Shown here one piece after another: positions 20,001-28,653 of a stretch of DNA of 64,000 nucleotides. The stretch is from Aquimarina amphilecti (GTDB lineage Bacteria > Bacteroidota > Bacteroidia > Flavobacteriales > Flavobacteriaceae): contig NZ_FOAB01000010.1 of the NCBI RefSeq assembly GCF_900109375.1, positions 62,001-126,000 on the forward strand, in the 5' to 3' direction. The position numbers and the translations under genes were made by a program. Each line of letters opens with the position of its first letter. Position 1 is the stretch's first letter. The notes under the pieces were generated by a model. That model did not search any database and was not told the origin of the DNA. It saw nothing but the letters and a program-made list of their open reading frames with translations.

Positions 20001-20079
20001 TGTAAATTGCTGATTGTTGCGCAGAAATCTTTGAAGATAGAATTGCTACAAAAAGCATCAAAGTGATGTATTTGTTCAT
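17062..20079 (-). CDS. Large periplasmic tetratricopeptide-repeat protein
   Basis: About 1005 residues from the ATG ending at 20079, where a clean signal peptide begins (MNKYITLMLFVAILSSKISA). The frame is open to 20229 but the extra 50 residues are charged and not signal-like. The whole mature protein consists of TPR-type helical pairs (for example YYQLGYAYYKGGDYTNAISE, YFNLGQYDKAIPHLKAY). Such scaffolds bind partner proteins. Its only close neighbour is the plugless barrel, 27 bases downstream, so the two probably form an envelope complex. Confidence 0.85.
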   Translation of the reverse strand: MNKYITLMLFVAILSSKISAQQSAIYTNELVLYNQALELYNNKQFLAAQNLFDKVRDAVDDENIDAECTYYIANCAVWLNQKGADDLMEEFVVKYPTSIKRNAAYLDVANYYFDNGKYAYARKWYDKVDEGNMSRSEKEKFNFNNGYAYFKIQRFNEAKKFLSKVEETDKYGAQAKYYLGFIAYEGDNYQEADKLFDEVKDLDKYNKNLSYFQSDMNFKSGKFQEAINDGLGQLSRSKPSEKSELNKIIGESYFNLGQYDKAIPHLKAYRGRKGKWNNTDYYQLGYAYYKGGDYTNAISEFNKIVDGRNETAQNAYYHLAESYLKTDQKQQALNAFKNASEMDFEAKIKEDALYNYAKLSYEIGNSYESTPKILLSYAETYPNSEFKEEVQELLISSYITSKNYKEAMDLLEGSRNFGDKVVYQKVAYFRGIELYNEANYAEAKLYFDKSLAQQTDPKFTAKAIYWKSECDYLQNNFDEALIGFKQFKGKDGAIGTSEYEEIDYNIGYTYFKLKQYPQAAEFFDTYSKKRGVDETRLTDTYLRLGDSHFISRKYWPAMEAYNKAIKNGGADSDYAHYQKAISYGFVKKNDKKISDLEIFIKKYTRSTYRDDAMFALGNTYIAENKTQRGIEAYDRLIREVPRSSYVPKALLKQGLIYYNGDQGNRALSKFKTVVADYPGTEEAIQAVNTARLIYVDLGRTDEYSNWVKGLSFVDVTDADLDNTSYEAAEKQFLENNDNAAITGFQKYLNEFPSGLHALKSHFYLAQLFYKKGDKQATIPHYKYVLEKDRTEFTEQALARLSQIYLENRNYNEAIPVLERLETVADFPQNIIFAQSNLMKSHYQLVHYQETITYAEKVLGNPKIQNDVKSDAQIFIARAALQTADDARAKKAYAEVRKIATGELAAEALYYEAYFKNKEGGYKTSNETVQKLAKDFSGYKLYGAKGLVLMAKNFYGLEDAYQATYILESVIKNFTDYPDVIQEARSELKRIKAEEAKTNSSIQTEQ

Positions 20080-20261
20080 GTAAATATTTCTTTCAAAGTT
20101 TAGACTTTGGATACTATTACCAAAGTTCCAGTTTAATAGAAATCTCAAGGTTTTCCTTGACCAATTTTTCTTAAAGTAAATATCGTTTCCCGCGAATAAA
20201 TTTTGTGTTAAAGATACCCTAATCTTCATAGTAATAACGAAATATTTTGGAGATAATTACA

Positions 20262-21191
20262 TTAATTCTGATTTTTTGGATCAGATATAATTTCATTTAT
20301 GATTTTAGTATATTTTTTTGCCCCTTTATGATTCAAATGATCCGAGTCATAAAAATCGGCATCTTCTATTCTAAAATCTCTTTTTAAATTTATATAAGTC
20401 ACATTATTATAATTAGTTGCCAAATCATTACACGAATTGGTGATTTTCTCTAATTTACTTGGGTTAAGTAGTTTTAAATACCCATTATAGACTGGCATAT
20501 CAACTAAATAAACATTGCATTTTATTTTTTTGCAATAGGCAATAATCGATTGAAGTCTAACTAAATTCTCTTCGAAATCCATTAAAAAATCCTCATGTCT
20601 TTTTGCCGTAGCTCTACTTCCTTCTACTAAAGGTATATTGTTTGTGCTTTTATAGTATGTACCCCAACCCCTATTATCGCACCCGACAATTGTTCCTTTA
20701 TACATATAATCGTGAAGTAGAGTAATCGATTTATCAAAACGACGAGTTAGTGCTAGACTATATTTTTTCACATCTAGTGGATTAATAATGGGAACATCTA
20801 ATTCCATTTGATGATGGTAAAAATATTTACGCCATCGATCTTCTTTTGTGTTTTTTAATTGGCTTAAACTATAATAACCGATGGTAATAATTACATTTTT
20901 TAAATTAGGAAGGCTATCTATATGTTTATCAAACAACAATTGGTCAAAATATAAACTCTGACTTATATTAGACACATTAAAAGTTTTGGCATCCATAAAT
21001 TCTGGATTAATACCGAAAAAAGCATGGGAATCCCCTAAAACCAATGTCTCTATGTCATTATAAGAGTTACTAATCATTCTATGCTTATAAGAATAATTAG
21101 ATTCTACAGTTCTATAAAAACTCTCTAATGCTACCCAAATAAAAAGCAGTGGTAGTAGAAATAAGAATATTTTTTTTATAAAAACCTTCAT
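20262..21191 (-). CDS. SGNH-type acyl esterase/transferase partner of an MBOAT protein
   Basis: A 309-residue protein with one N-terminal membrane helix (residues 5-22). The SGNH block I GDSHAFFGINPEFMD and the C-terminal DSDHLNHKGA (Asp/His dyad) are both present, so it is likely catalytic. It begins 3 bases after the MBOAT gene. In PatA/PatB-, Alg- and Dlt-type systems the MBOAT protein moves an acyl group across the membrane and a partner of this kind places it on a polysaccharide. Acetate is the usual donor group, inferred here. Confidence 0.8.
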   Translation of the reverse strand: MKVFIKKIFLFLLPLLFIWVALESFYRTVESNYSYKHRMISNSYNDIETLVLGDSHAFFGINPEFMDAKTFNVSNISQSLYFDQLLFDKHIDSLPNLKNVIITIGYYSLSQLKNTKEDRWRKYFYHHQMELDVPIINPLDVKKYSLALTRRFDKSITLLHDYMYKGTIVGCDNRGWGTYYKSTNNIPLVEGSRATAKRHEDFLMDFEENLVRLQSIIAYCKKIKCNVYLVDMPVYNGYLKLLNPSKLEKITNSCNDLATNYNNVTYINLKRDFRIEDADFYDSDHLNHKGAKKYTKIINEIISDPKNQN

Positions 21192-21194
21192 AGT

Positions 21195-22616
21195 TTAGAA
21201 TTGAAAATAAATAAAGGTTTGTAAATCCCCTGCATAGTAAAACACGACGAATACCGTAACATAATAAATTAGATATCGAATGCTTTTAGATGATATATAC
21301 TGAATATCCAATAAGTGTTCTCGTTTTTTCTGAAACCATTCTATGCCTAGATATCCAATCAATAAAATCAAAAACAACTTATTCCCTTGTGGAATAGAAA
21401 AAAGTGTTGATGAAAAAATACGCTCTAGATACCCAAAGGCTTCCGTGATTGAATCTGCTCTAAAAAAAACCCAAGCAATAGTAACTATAAAAAATGTAAT
21501 ACTCATTCTTAAAAAATCAACTACTATTGAATTTTGATTTTGGAGAAAAACCTCAAATTTTGTTTCATTATTTATAAAAACTGTAAATATCAATATGATT
21601 CCATGAATCAATCCCCAAAAAATAAATGTAAGATTAGCTCCATGCCATAATCCACTTAACAGAAAAACCACAAGAATATTAAATACCAATCTAGGTTTTG
21701 AAACACGATTGCCTCCCAATGCAATATATACGTAATCTCTAAACCAAGTAGAAAGCGAAATATGCCATCGTCTCCAAAACTCAATTAAGTTCTTTGATAA
21801 ATAAGGGAAACTAAAATTTTTCTTTAAATCAAACCCTAACAATCTTGCAGAACCAATAGCGATATCTGAATAACCAGAAAAATCACCATAAATCTGAAAG
21901 CCAAAAAATATAGCTCCACAAAACAAGGTACTCCCTGAATATTCTGTATAATCCTCAAACAATCTATTTACAATTATAGCGCAATTGTCTGCAATTACCA
22001 TTTTCTTAAACAAACCTCCTAAGATTAATCGTAAGCCATCAATACTTCTACTATACTTAAAATATCTGCTTTTTTGAAACTGAGGTAAAAGGTTAGAAGC
22101 TCTTTCAATAGGACCTGCTACTAATTGTGGGAAAAATGAAACAAAGGCAAAAAATGAAATAATATCATTCGTTGGGCGTATTCTTTCTCTATATACATCT
22201 ATTGTATAACTTAAGGTTTGAAAAGTATAAAAACTTATTCCAACAGGAAGGATAAACTGTAATGAACTATAAGATATTGGGGTTCCAAATAACAAAAACA
22301 CCTCTGCGAACGTTTCTATAAAGAAATTGAAGTATTTAAAGACGAATAAGACACCTAGATTAAAGAATAAACTAACTCCCAAAAGTATTTTTCTCTTTAC
22401 GCTAGAAGTTGTTTCTAATTGTCTTGCAACTAGAAAATCAATCATTGAACTTAAAAAAATTAATGATAAAAATCTCCAATCCCAAAAAGAATAAAACAAG
22501 TAACTTACTGCGAGAAGAAAAACATTCTGAACTTTTTTTGAGCTGTTAAAAACAAACCAATACAAAACAAAAACGATTGGAAAGAACAACGCAAAATCAA
22601 TGGTATTAAATTGCAA
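21195..22616 (-). CDS. MBOAT family O-acyltransferase (AlgI/PatA-like)
   Basis: A 473-residue polytopic membrane protein. The family core is complete: YGDFSGYSDIAIG, FWRRWHISLSTWFRDY and the active-site His in SGLWHGANLTFIFWGLIHG. It lies 130 bases from the divergent ftsE gene and immediately precedes the SGNH partner. Together they are a predicted O-acetylation module for the surface polysaccharide encoded in the same region. Confidence 0.92.
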   Translation of the reverse strand: MQFNTIDFALFFPIVFVLYWFVFNSSKKVQNVFLLAVSYLFYSFWDWRFLSLIFLSSMIDFLVARQLETTSSVKRKILLGVSLFFNLGVLFVFKYFNFFIETFAEVFLLFGTPISYSSLQFILPVGISFYTFQTLSYTIDVYRERIRPTNDIISFFAFVSFFPQLVAGPIERASNLLPQFQKSRYFKYSRSIDGLRLILGGLFKKMVIADNCAIIVNRLFEDYTEYSGSTLFCGAIFFGFQIYGDFSGYSDIAIGSARLLGFDLKKNFSFPYLSKNLIEFWRRWHISLSTWFRDYVYIALGGNRVSKPRLVFNILVVFLLSGLWHGANLTFIFWGLIHGIILIFTVFINNETKFEVFLQNQNSIVVDFLRMSITFFIVTIAWVFFRADSITEAFGYLERIFSSTLFSIPQGNKLFLILLIGYLGIEWFQKKREHLLDIQYISSKSIRYLIYYVTVFVVFYYAGDLQTFIYFQF

Positions 22617-22708
22617 AATGTACGAGCATATGAATTCTTTGGAAAAGTACTTAAAATCTACGTGGATAAAAAAACATTTTTAATAAATACATTATTGCAT
22701 AAACTTTT

Positions 22709-22716
22709 TACTTTTA
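22709..22716 (+). promoter_or_regulatory. -7-like box upstream of ftsE
   Basis: TACTTTTA, one base from TAnnTTTG, 31 bases before the ATG at 22747. A TTG lies 11 bases upstream, which is closer than the usual 17-19. Confidence 0.35.
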
Positions 22717-22746
22717 CTAAAAATAATAAAATCAGAATTACATACT

Positions 22747-23430
22747 ATGTCCGATCCGGTTCTAAGTCTTAAAAATGCTTCAATCTACCAAAGAGAAAAT
22801 TTAATTCTTTCAGATGTTAATGTCGAAGTTAATAAAGGGGATTTTGTATATCTGATCGGTAAGACCGGTACAGGGAAAAGTAGTTTTATGAAAACTCTTT
22901 ATGGAGATATCCCTTTGATAGAAGGAGATGGAAGTATTGTAGATTTTGATTTAAGTACATTAAAAGAAAATCAAATTCCATTTCTTAGAAGAAAATTAGG
23001 AATTGTGTTTCAGGATTTCAAACTACTTAATGATAGAACAGTAAAGGATAATTTAGTATTTGTACTGAAAGCAACTGGGTGGACGGATCAAAAAGCTATG
23101 GATAGCAAGATAGATGATGTGCTAGATAAAGTAGGTATGAAAACAAAGGATTTTAAATTTCCATATCAATTATCTGGTGGAGAACAACAGCGAATTGCTA
23201 TTGCTAGAGCATTGCTTAATGATCCAGAATTACTCCTTGCCGATGAACCTACTGGGAATTTAGACCCTCAAACTTCTGTAGAAGTTATGGAGGTTTTACA
23301 GGAAATCAATAAAAATGGCAATACCATCTTAATGGCGACTCATGATTATGCCCTACTCCTAAAATACCCTTCTAAAACCTTAAAATGCGAAGGCAATAAA
23401 GTCTTCGAAGTAGTACAACGAAAAGGATAA
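22747..23430 (+). CDS. ftsE: Cell division ATP-binding protein FtsE
   Basis: A 227-residue ABC ATPase. Walker A is GKTGTGKS at 38-45, the signature LSGGEQQR is near 140, Walker B LLLADEPTG is followed by the switch His in MATHDY. The family partner FtsX controls peptidoglycan hydrolases at the septum. No ftsX gene is in this window, which is common for flavobacteria where ftsE stands alone. It is followed 21 bases later by a methyltransferase gene. Confidence 0.9.
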   Translation: MSDPVLSLKNASIYQRENLILSDVNVEVNKGDFVYLIGKTGTGKSSFMKTLYGDIPLIEGDGSIVDFDLSTLKENQIPFLRRKLGIVFQDFKLLNDRTVKDNLVFVLKATGWTDQKAMDSKIDDVLDKVGMKTKDFKFPYQLSGGEQQRIAIARALLNDPELLLADEPTGNLDPQTSVEVMEVLQEINKNGNTILMATHDYALLLKYPSKTLKCEGNKVFEVVQRKG

Positions 23431-23451
23431 CTTCTGTAAAGCAATAGAATA

Positions 23452-24429
23452 ATGCGTTTAATTACCCTTGATGACTTTATAGAAACTTATACGAAGTTTA
23501 GACAACGAGGGGCGTCCTTCATCACATCAAAACTGAATATAAACGATATCAAAAGGACCAAGAGTGCTTTTAATGAATTAGACATACAATCTGCTAATTG
23601 GTGGATCATTCCGAAAATTCAAAAAAGATGGAATCAACTCATAACTGGAGATTCTCAAACTGAGTACGAAGACTTTGTAATGAAAAAGTTTTTGGCTAAT
23701 TCTAAAAATCTAAAAATGCTTTCATTAGGGAGTGGGATTTGTAGTCACGAACTAACATTTGCAGGATATGAGAATTTTGAAGAGATTTTATGTATCGATA
23801 TTAACGAAGTACTTTTTGATGCCGCAAGAAAAACGGCATCAGAAGTTGCATTAGACAATATTAATTTTAAGATTCAGGATTTGTATTCATATAAGTTCCC
23901 AGAGAATTACTTTGATATTGTTTTCTTTCATGCGTCACTACATCATTTTAAAAACATAGAAGAGCTTGTTGGTCAAAAAATAAAAAGAACCTTAAAACCT
24001 GATGGTAAACTAATCATCAATGAGTTTGTAGGACCAAATAGGTTACAATTCCCTAAACATCAAATAACAGCCACCAATCGAGCTATAAAACTTATTCCTA
24101 AACCGTTTAGAAAAAGATTTAAACTAAATTTATTTAAAAATAAAATTTATGGTTCAGGTATTATTAGGATGATACTTGCAGACCCATCAGAATGTGTAGA
24201 ATCTGAAAAAATCTTACCTTCAATTCATAAAAATTACACCACTATCTATGAAGCTTCTTATGGAGGTAATCTTCTTGCAAATGCATTAAAAGATTTATCA
24301 CATCATTTTTTAGAACTTGATCAAGAAAAAGAAGAAACCTTGAATAAATTATTTGATTTCGAGGATGATTATTTAAAAAATCATCCAAGTGATTTTGTCT
24401 TTGGGATTTATCAAAACACACCTAATTGA
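23452..24429 (+). CDS. Class I SAM-dependent methyltransferase
   Basis: A 325-residue protein with the SAM-binding motif LSLGSGICSHEL at about 87-98, the acidic loop ILCIDINEVLFDAA, and the DIVFFHASLHHFKNIEEL block. These define a class I (UbiE-like) methyltransferase. The C-terminal 120 residues are specific to this protein. It lies next to polysaccharide genes, so a glycan or lipid-linked sugar is a plausible substrate, not shown. Confidence 0.85.
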   Translation: MRLITLDDFIETYTKFRQRGASFITSKLNINDIKRTKSAFNELDIQSANWWIIPKIQKRWNQLITGDSQTEYEDFVMKKFLANSKNLKMLSLGSGICSHELTFAGYENFEEILCIDINEVLFDAARKTASEVALDNINFKIQDLYSYKFPENYFDIVFFHASLHHFKNIEELVGQKIKRTLKPDGKLIINEFVGPNRLQFPKHQITATNRAIKLIPKPFRKRFKLNLFKNKIYGSGIIRMILADPSECVESEKILPSIHKNYTTIYEASYGGNLLANALKDLSHHFLELDQEKEETLNKLFDFEDDYLKNHPSDFVFGIYQNTPN

Positions 24430-24442
24430 TTGATGATACTTA

Positions 24443-25270
24443 TCAATCATCTTTCTTATAGACATGTGGGTTTTCTCTAATTCCCTTTTTAAATATTTTC
24501 CTAACTCCCATTCTTATTGATGAGTCGATTTTCAATATTTTATCTCTAAAAAACTGACCTGGCCAACCTCTAAAAGTAGTAACATGAAAAGATCTCTTTG
24601 CATCTACTGATTCAGTGGAGAAATAGTAATTAGAAATACAGCATCGTACATTATCGACTTTTACCTTACCCACAGAATGCCAAGAATCTTTATGAGTCGC
24701 CATAACCACTAATCTATTATAACTTGAATTTATAGATACCGGTTTATTTTTTAGACCTTCTGGCCATAATTCTAAATTACCTCCATTTTCTGGAATCCAA
24801 TCTGGTGTAACATAATATAACAAGTTAAGTACCCTCCAAAGCTTTACATCCTTATCATGCGAATTATCTAGATGTGGATTCAGATAATTACCTTTTCCCA
24901 TCATAGAAATCCCACCTGCATAAAGCTTATCATCAGGTTTTACATTACTATAACCACATATCTCCGCTATTAAATCAACAATTCTCTTATCCTGAAAAGC
25001 ATAAATAATCTCCTCTAGTAAAGGATGATACTTATTCATCTGAGCTGCCACATACTTATACTCTCTTATGCTTCTCTTTACCTTTATATCTTTTGTTCTA
25101 GGAAATTTATCAAAAACTTGTCTTGTTAGATCATTGGGCAGTACATCATCTAAATAAAAATACCCAATACCTTCACTAGTTTGATCAAAGTGTTTTTTTA
25201 AAACTTCTTCATTATCTTTGAGTTTTAAAAAAATGAGATCAGCAATTTTATCTCTATTAGGGTGATTCAT
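24443..25270 (-). CDS. 2-oxoglutarate/Fe(II)-dependent oxygenase (prolyl 4-hydroxylase-like)
   Basis: A 275-residue protein with the Fe ligands HLD (in YLNPHLDNSHD) and a distal His (KDSWHSVGKV), followed by an Arg suited to bind 2-oxoglutarate (NVRCCISNYYFS). The fold is the double-stranded beta-helix of 2OG-Fe(II) oxygenases. It is convergent with the methyltransferase gene (13 bases apart) within the polysaccharide region. A hydroxylation role in surface-glycan or lipid maturation is inferred from location alone. Confidence 0.85.
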   Translation of the reverse strand: MNHPNRDKIADLIFLKLKDNEEVLKKHFDQTSEGIGYFYLDDVLPNDLTRQVFDKFPRTKDIKVKRSIREYKYVAAQMNKYHPLLEEIIYAFQDKRIVDLIAEICGYSNVKPDDKLYAGGISMMGKGNYLNPHLDNSHDKDVKLWRVLNLLYYVTPDWIPENGGNLELWPEGLKNKPVSINSSYNRLVVMATHKDSWHSVGKVKVDNVRCCISNYYFSTESVDAKRSFHVTTFRGWPGQFFRDKILKIDSSIRMGVRKIFKKGIRENPHVYKKDD

Positions 25271-25329
25271 CTATCCAATTACAAATTTGTCTTAAAAATA
25301 ATTATAAACTTCTAGTAAAACATCTATAA

Positions 25330-26202
25330 ATGTTATCAATTTTGATCCCAGTTTATAATTATAACATTATTCCATTGGTTAGAGAGGTTCATCAGCAGAT
25401 TTCGTTATGTAACGTTCCTTTCGAAATATTAGTGTTCGACGATCATTCTGATCATCATATTAATGAGAATAAAAGTATTAATGATTTCTCACATTCTTCT
25501 TTTAAGAGACTACCAAAAAATATAGGAAGAAGTGCTATTAGAAATCTTCTAGCTTCAGAAGCATCGTATGATTTTCTTCTATTCATTGATGCTGGGACAT
25601 TTCCAGAACAAAAAAACTTTATCAAAATATATCTGGATAATTTAAACCATAAAGTAGTAACTGGTGGAATGACTTATCTAAAACAACCTCCTAATAAACC
25701 TTATCGTCTTAGATGGGTGTACACAAAAAAAAGGGAATCATTGTCAGATAGAAACAAACGTTCCATTGTTTGTTCATCAAACTTTTTAATCCAAAAAAAA
25801 CTATTTAAAATTGTAGAATTTGATGAATCTTTAGAAAAATATGGTTGTGAAGATGTAGTATTTTTCGATGCTATTGTTAATGAAAATATTTCCATTAAAC
25901 ATATTGACAATTCAGTAATTCATGATGCTAATGACAATGCGGAGACTTTTATAATAAAAACTGAGCAAGCAATTGAAAATCTCATTTTTTTAATCAATAC
26001 CAACAAACTTGCGTATGATCGATATAAAGTTTCTAAGCTCTATTATAAAATGAATAAAGTAAAAATTGACAAAATCATTTCTTTTACTTTTAAAATCTCA
26101 AGAAATATTCTTAAAAGAAATTTCAACTCCTCATATCCTTCAATTTTATGTTATGATTTTTATCGTTTAGGTTATTTTTGTTTAATTAAAAACAAAGCAT
26201 AG
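25330..26202 (+). CDS. Glycosyltransferase family 2
   Basis: A 290-residue GT-A enzyme. The N-terminal strand SILIPVYNY, the nucleotide-binding FDDHSD, the block NIGRSAIRNLLA and a degenerate DxD (FIDAGTF) are in order. A conserved Glu-Asp pair occurs in KYGCEDVVFF. It overlaps the next GT2 gene by one base, so they are translationally coupled. Donor and acceptor sugars cannot be predicted. Confidence 0.88.
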   Translation: MLSILIPVYNYNIIPLVREVHQQISLCNVPFEILVFDDHSDHHINENKSINDFSHSSFKRLPKNIGRSAIRNLLASEASYDFLLFIDAGTFPEQKNFIKIYLDNLNHKVVTGGMTYLKQPPNKPYRLRWVYTKKRESLSDRNKRSIVCSSNFLIQKKLFKIVEFDESLEKYGCEDVVFFDAIVNENISIKHIDNSVIHDANDNAETFIIKTEQAIENLIFLINTNKLAYDRYKVSKLYYKMNKVKIDKIISFTFKISRNILKRNFNSSYPSILCYDFYRLGYFCLIKNKA

Positions 26203-27146
26203 TGCCTTTTTTCTCAATCATAATACCTCTTTACAATAAAGAAAAAAACATCGCAAAAACGATACAATCTGTATTTGATCAAGATTGTATCGATTTTGAG
26301 CTTATAATCATTAATGATGGTTCTACCGATAAAAGTGAAAAAGTAGTAACCTCTTTTATAGATGAAAGAATACAATATTTCTTAACGGAAAACAAGGGAG
26401 TTGCCAATGCTAGAAATCTTGGAATCGCAAAAGCTAAAGGAGAACTTATCGCCTTTCTTGATGCAGATGATTACTGGTATCCAAATCATCTCACAGTATT
26501 GTCTAAATTGTACAAAAAATTTCCTGATGTTGGTTTACTAGCTACTTCCTATGAAAAAAGATTTAGTACCAAATCTATTTTTTTAGCTAATTTCAAAAAT
26601 ATAAATGCAAGTAGTAATTCTCTGATGATAGTCGATGATTTTTTTGACTCTAGTTCCATTGATGCTATTGCTTGGACATCGGCTTGCGCGGTTCCCAAAT
26701 CAGTTTTTAATACAATTAAAGATTTCGACTCTTCAATTACACATGGAGAAGATACTGATCTTTGGATTCGTATTGCCTTACAATATAAAGTTGCTTTAGC
26801 AACATATCTTACTGCGACGTACAATCTAGATGCTAAAAATCGATCAAAAGAAATAGATATAAAAAAGAAAACTTTTCTAAAATTTGAAAAATTTGAAAAA
26901 GAAGAAAAACATAATATTTCTTTAAAAAAATACCTTGATGTTAATCGATATTCAATAGCATTAGAACATAAAATTTCTGGAGATCATATTTCTTCTAAAA
27001 AATATTGTAAAAACATTCATTGGAAAAACCTGCATTGGAAGAATAGGTTATTAATAAAACAACCCAAAACAATATTACTCTTATTAAAGAAAGTTCAAAC
27101 TACTTTAATACATGTTTTGGGGATAAAACTATCTAGTTTTAAATAA
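26202..27146 (+). CDS. Glycosyltransferase family 2, GTG start
   Basis: A 314-residue GT2 enzyme. Canonical motifs are IIPLYNKEKNI, INDGSTDKS, ARNLGIAKAKGELIAFLDADDYW (the DxD as DADD) and the acceptor-site GEDTDLWIRI. The start is GTG at 26202, overlapping the TAG of the preceding gene, and no upstream ATG exists in frame. It converges with the FdtA-like gene, with an overlap of 18 bases. Confidence 0.9.
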   Translation: MPFFSIIIPLYNKEKNIAKTIQSVFDQDCIDFELIIINDGSTDKSEKVVTSFIDERIQYFLTENKGVANARNLGIAKAKGELIAFLDADDYWYPNHLTVLSKLYKKFPDVGLLATSYEKRFSTKSIFLANFKNINASSNSLMIVDDFFDSSSIDAIAWTSACAVPKSVFNTIKDFDSSITHGEDTDLWIRIALQYKVALATYLTATYNLDAKNRSKEIDIKKKTFLKFEKFEKEEKHNISLKKYLDVNRYSIALEHKISGDHISSKKYCKNIHWKNLHWKNRLLIKQPKTILLLLKKVQTTLIHVLGIKLSSFK

Positions 27147-27536
27147 CTTAAACTCTTCAAAGTTTCTAATATAATCTTCTTCTTTATATACTTCTGAAGC
27201 TAAAACAAGACATACCGATCCAGAAGAAAAATTTTCCAACTCTCTCCATATTCCAGGTTTAATCAACAATCCTTTATTGGGCTTATTAAGAGTAATTTTT
27301 TTTTGTTCTTTCCCATCCTGTAAAATCACATCAAAACTACCACTTAAGGCAATCAAAAACTGATATAATTTTTTATGCGCGTGACCTCCTCTACTTGCAT
27401 CACTAGGAACATCGTATAGATAATATACTCTTTTAGTTTCAAAAGGAATAACATCTTTCTCCACTACAGCAATAGTACCTCTAGGATCTTTTATTTTAGG
27501 GACTTCTATAATTTCACAATCTTCAATGCTTGTCAT
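27129..27536 (-). CDS. FdtA/QdtA-type sugar 3,4-ketoisomerase (cupin)
   Basis: About 135 residues from the ATG ending at 27536; an earlier ATG ending at 27572 would overlap the upstream gene by 31 bases and adds a non-conserved stretch. The cupin block RGGHAHKKLYQFLIALSG and IKPGIWRELENF are typical of WxcM-like dTDP-6-deoxy-hexulose 3,4-isomerases. It works in the same pathway as the DegT-type aminotransferase at 29954-31078. The dTDP-glucose synthesis genes are not in the window. Confidence 0.85.
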   Translation of the reverse strand: MTSIEDCEIIEVPKIKDPRGTIAVVEKDVIPFETKRVYYLYDVPSDASRGGHAHKKLYQFLIALSGSFDVILQDGKEQKKITLNKPNKGLLIKPGIWRELENFSSGSVCLVLASEVYKEEDYIRNFEEFKLFKTR

Positions 27537-27541
27537 ATGTT

Positions 27542-28648
27542 CTATTTCTTGGGCGGAAGTATTGCTTGCCATTGTGAAGTTATATTTTCTATTTTAAATT
27601 TTGAAACACTCGATATCGTACCATTTTTACATTTTTGGTAAAAAGCTCGATCTTCTATCATTTTATTTAAAGCTTCAGTAAAAGCCTTTTCTTTATTTGA
27701 AAGCACTAATATACCATTCTCACCTGTAACAATCACTTCTGAAGGGCCGGATTTACAATCTATCGACACTACAGGTGTACCCATAGCTAAAGATTCTATT
27801 AGGACCATCGGAAAACCTTCATAATTACTTGTCAATGTAGTATACAATGCCTGCTTTACATAGGGAAATGGATTATCCGAAAATCCTTTAAAAACAACAT
27901 AATTTTCTATCCTTAGTTCTTTAACTAGGTTTTGAATCTTCATTTTATCAGGACCATCACCCATTATGATAAGTTTGATCCCTTTTTTTGGTAATCTAGA
28001 TTTGGCATATGCTCGAATCAGAAAACTATAATTTTTTGAATCCTCAGAAATTCTGCCGTACGATAAAACATATTCATAACTTGGTGTATCTAACCTTACT
28101 TTCGACAACATTTCCCAACGGTTTTTATCAAATGCATTATAGATGCAATGCCCTTTAATCAAACCATATTGTTTCTTAAAATGAGATACAGCATCTTTAG
28201 AAACTCCTATCAATTCATATGCATTCTTGTATAACAACTTTCCCAAAAACTTATTATCAGGAAAATAAATACCTATATTATAGCTATGAACAATAAAGAC
28301 TGTATCTGTCTTTTGGTATACAAACGTATTAATAAACCACTGTCTAAACCACCAAGGCCTTGGGGCTGCATCAATGACATAGTCAAACTTATTTTCTCTG
28401 ATGAGTTTTCTACTAATTACAAATTTTCGCCAACGTTTGTATAAACCTTTATCAGAAGAAGTGAGTAATTCTAAATTCACTAAATTTCCTTTATAATCAT
28501 ACACGATATCATCCAGAATACTAACAATTGTAACATCATATCCAGAATCTACTAACATTCTTGACAAAATAGCACTTGATCGTTCAGCTCCTCCCGCACC
28601 TAAGGAAGAAACCATTATACAAACTTTTGTGTTTTTCTTTTGAGTCAA
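27542..28648 (-). CDS. Glycosyltransferase family 4
   Basis: A 368-residue GT-B enzyme. The N-terminal MVSSLGAGGAERSSAILSRM and the C-terminal EGFPMVLIESLAMGTPVV with the ExxxxxxxE pair are the family hallmarks. It lies between the Wzx flippase gene (5 bases) and the FdtA-like gene (about 5 bases) in a compact minus-strand operon. Specific sugars unknown. Confidence 0.9.
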   Translation of the reverse strand: MTQKKNTKVCIMVSSLGAGGAERSSAILSRMLVDSGYDVTIVSILDDIVYDYKGNLVNLELLTSSDKGLYKRWRKFVISRKLIRENKFDYVIDAAPRPWWFRQWFINTFVYQKTDTVFIVHSYNIGIYFPDNKFLGKLLYKNAYELIGVSKDAVSHFKKQYGLIKGHCIYNAFDKNRWEMLSKVRLDTPSYEYVLSYGRISEDSKNYSFLIRAYAKSRLPKKGIKLIIMGDGPDKMKIQNLVKELRIENYVVFKGFSDNPFPYVKQALYTTLTSNYEGFPMVLIESLAMGTPVVSIDCKSGPSEVIVTGENGILVLSNKEKAFTEALNKMIEDRAFYQKCKNGTISSVSKFKIENITSQWQAILPPKK

Positions 28649-28653
28649 CTCAA

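Noticed and set aside
20080..20229. Longer start for the TPR protein
   Set aside because: The extra 50 residues are charged and would bury a clean signal peptide inside the protein.
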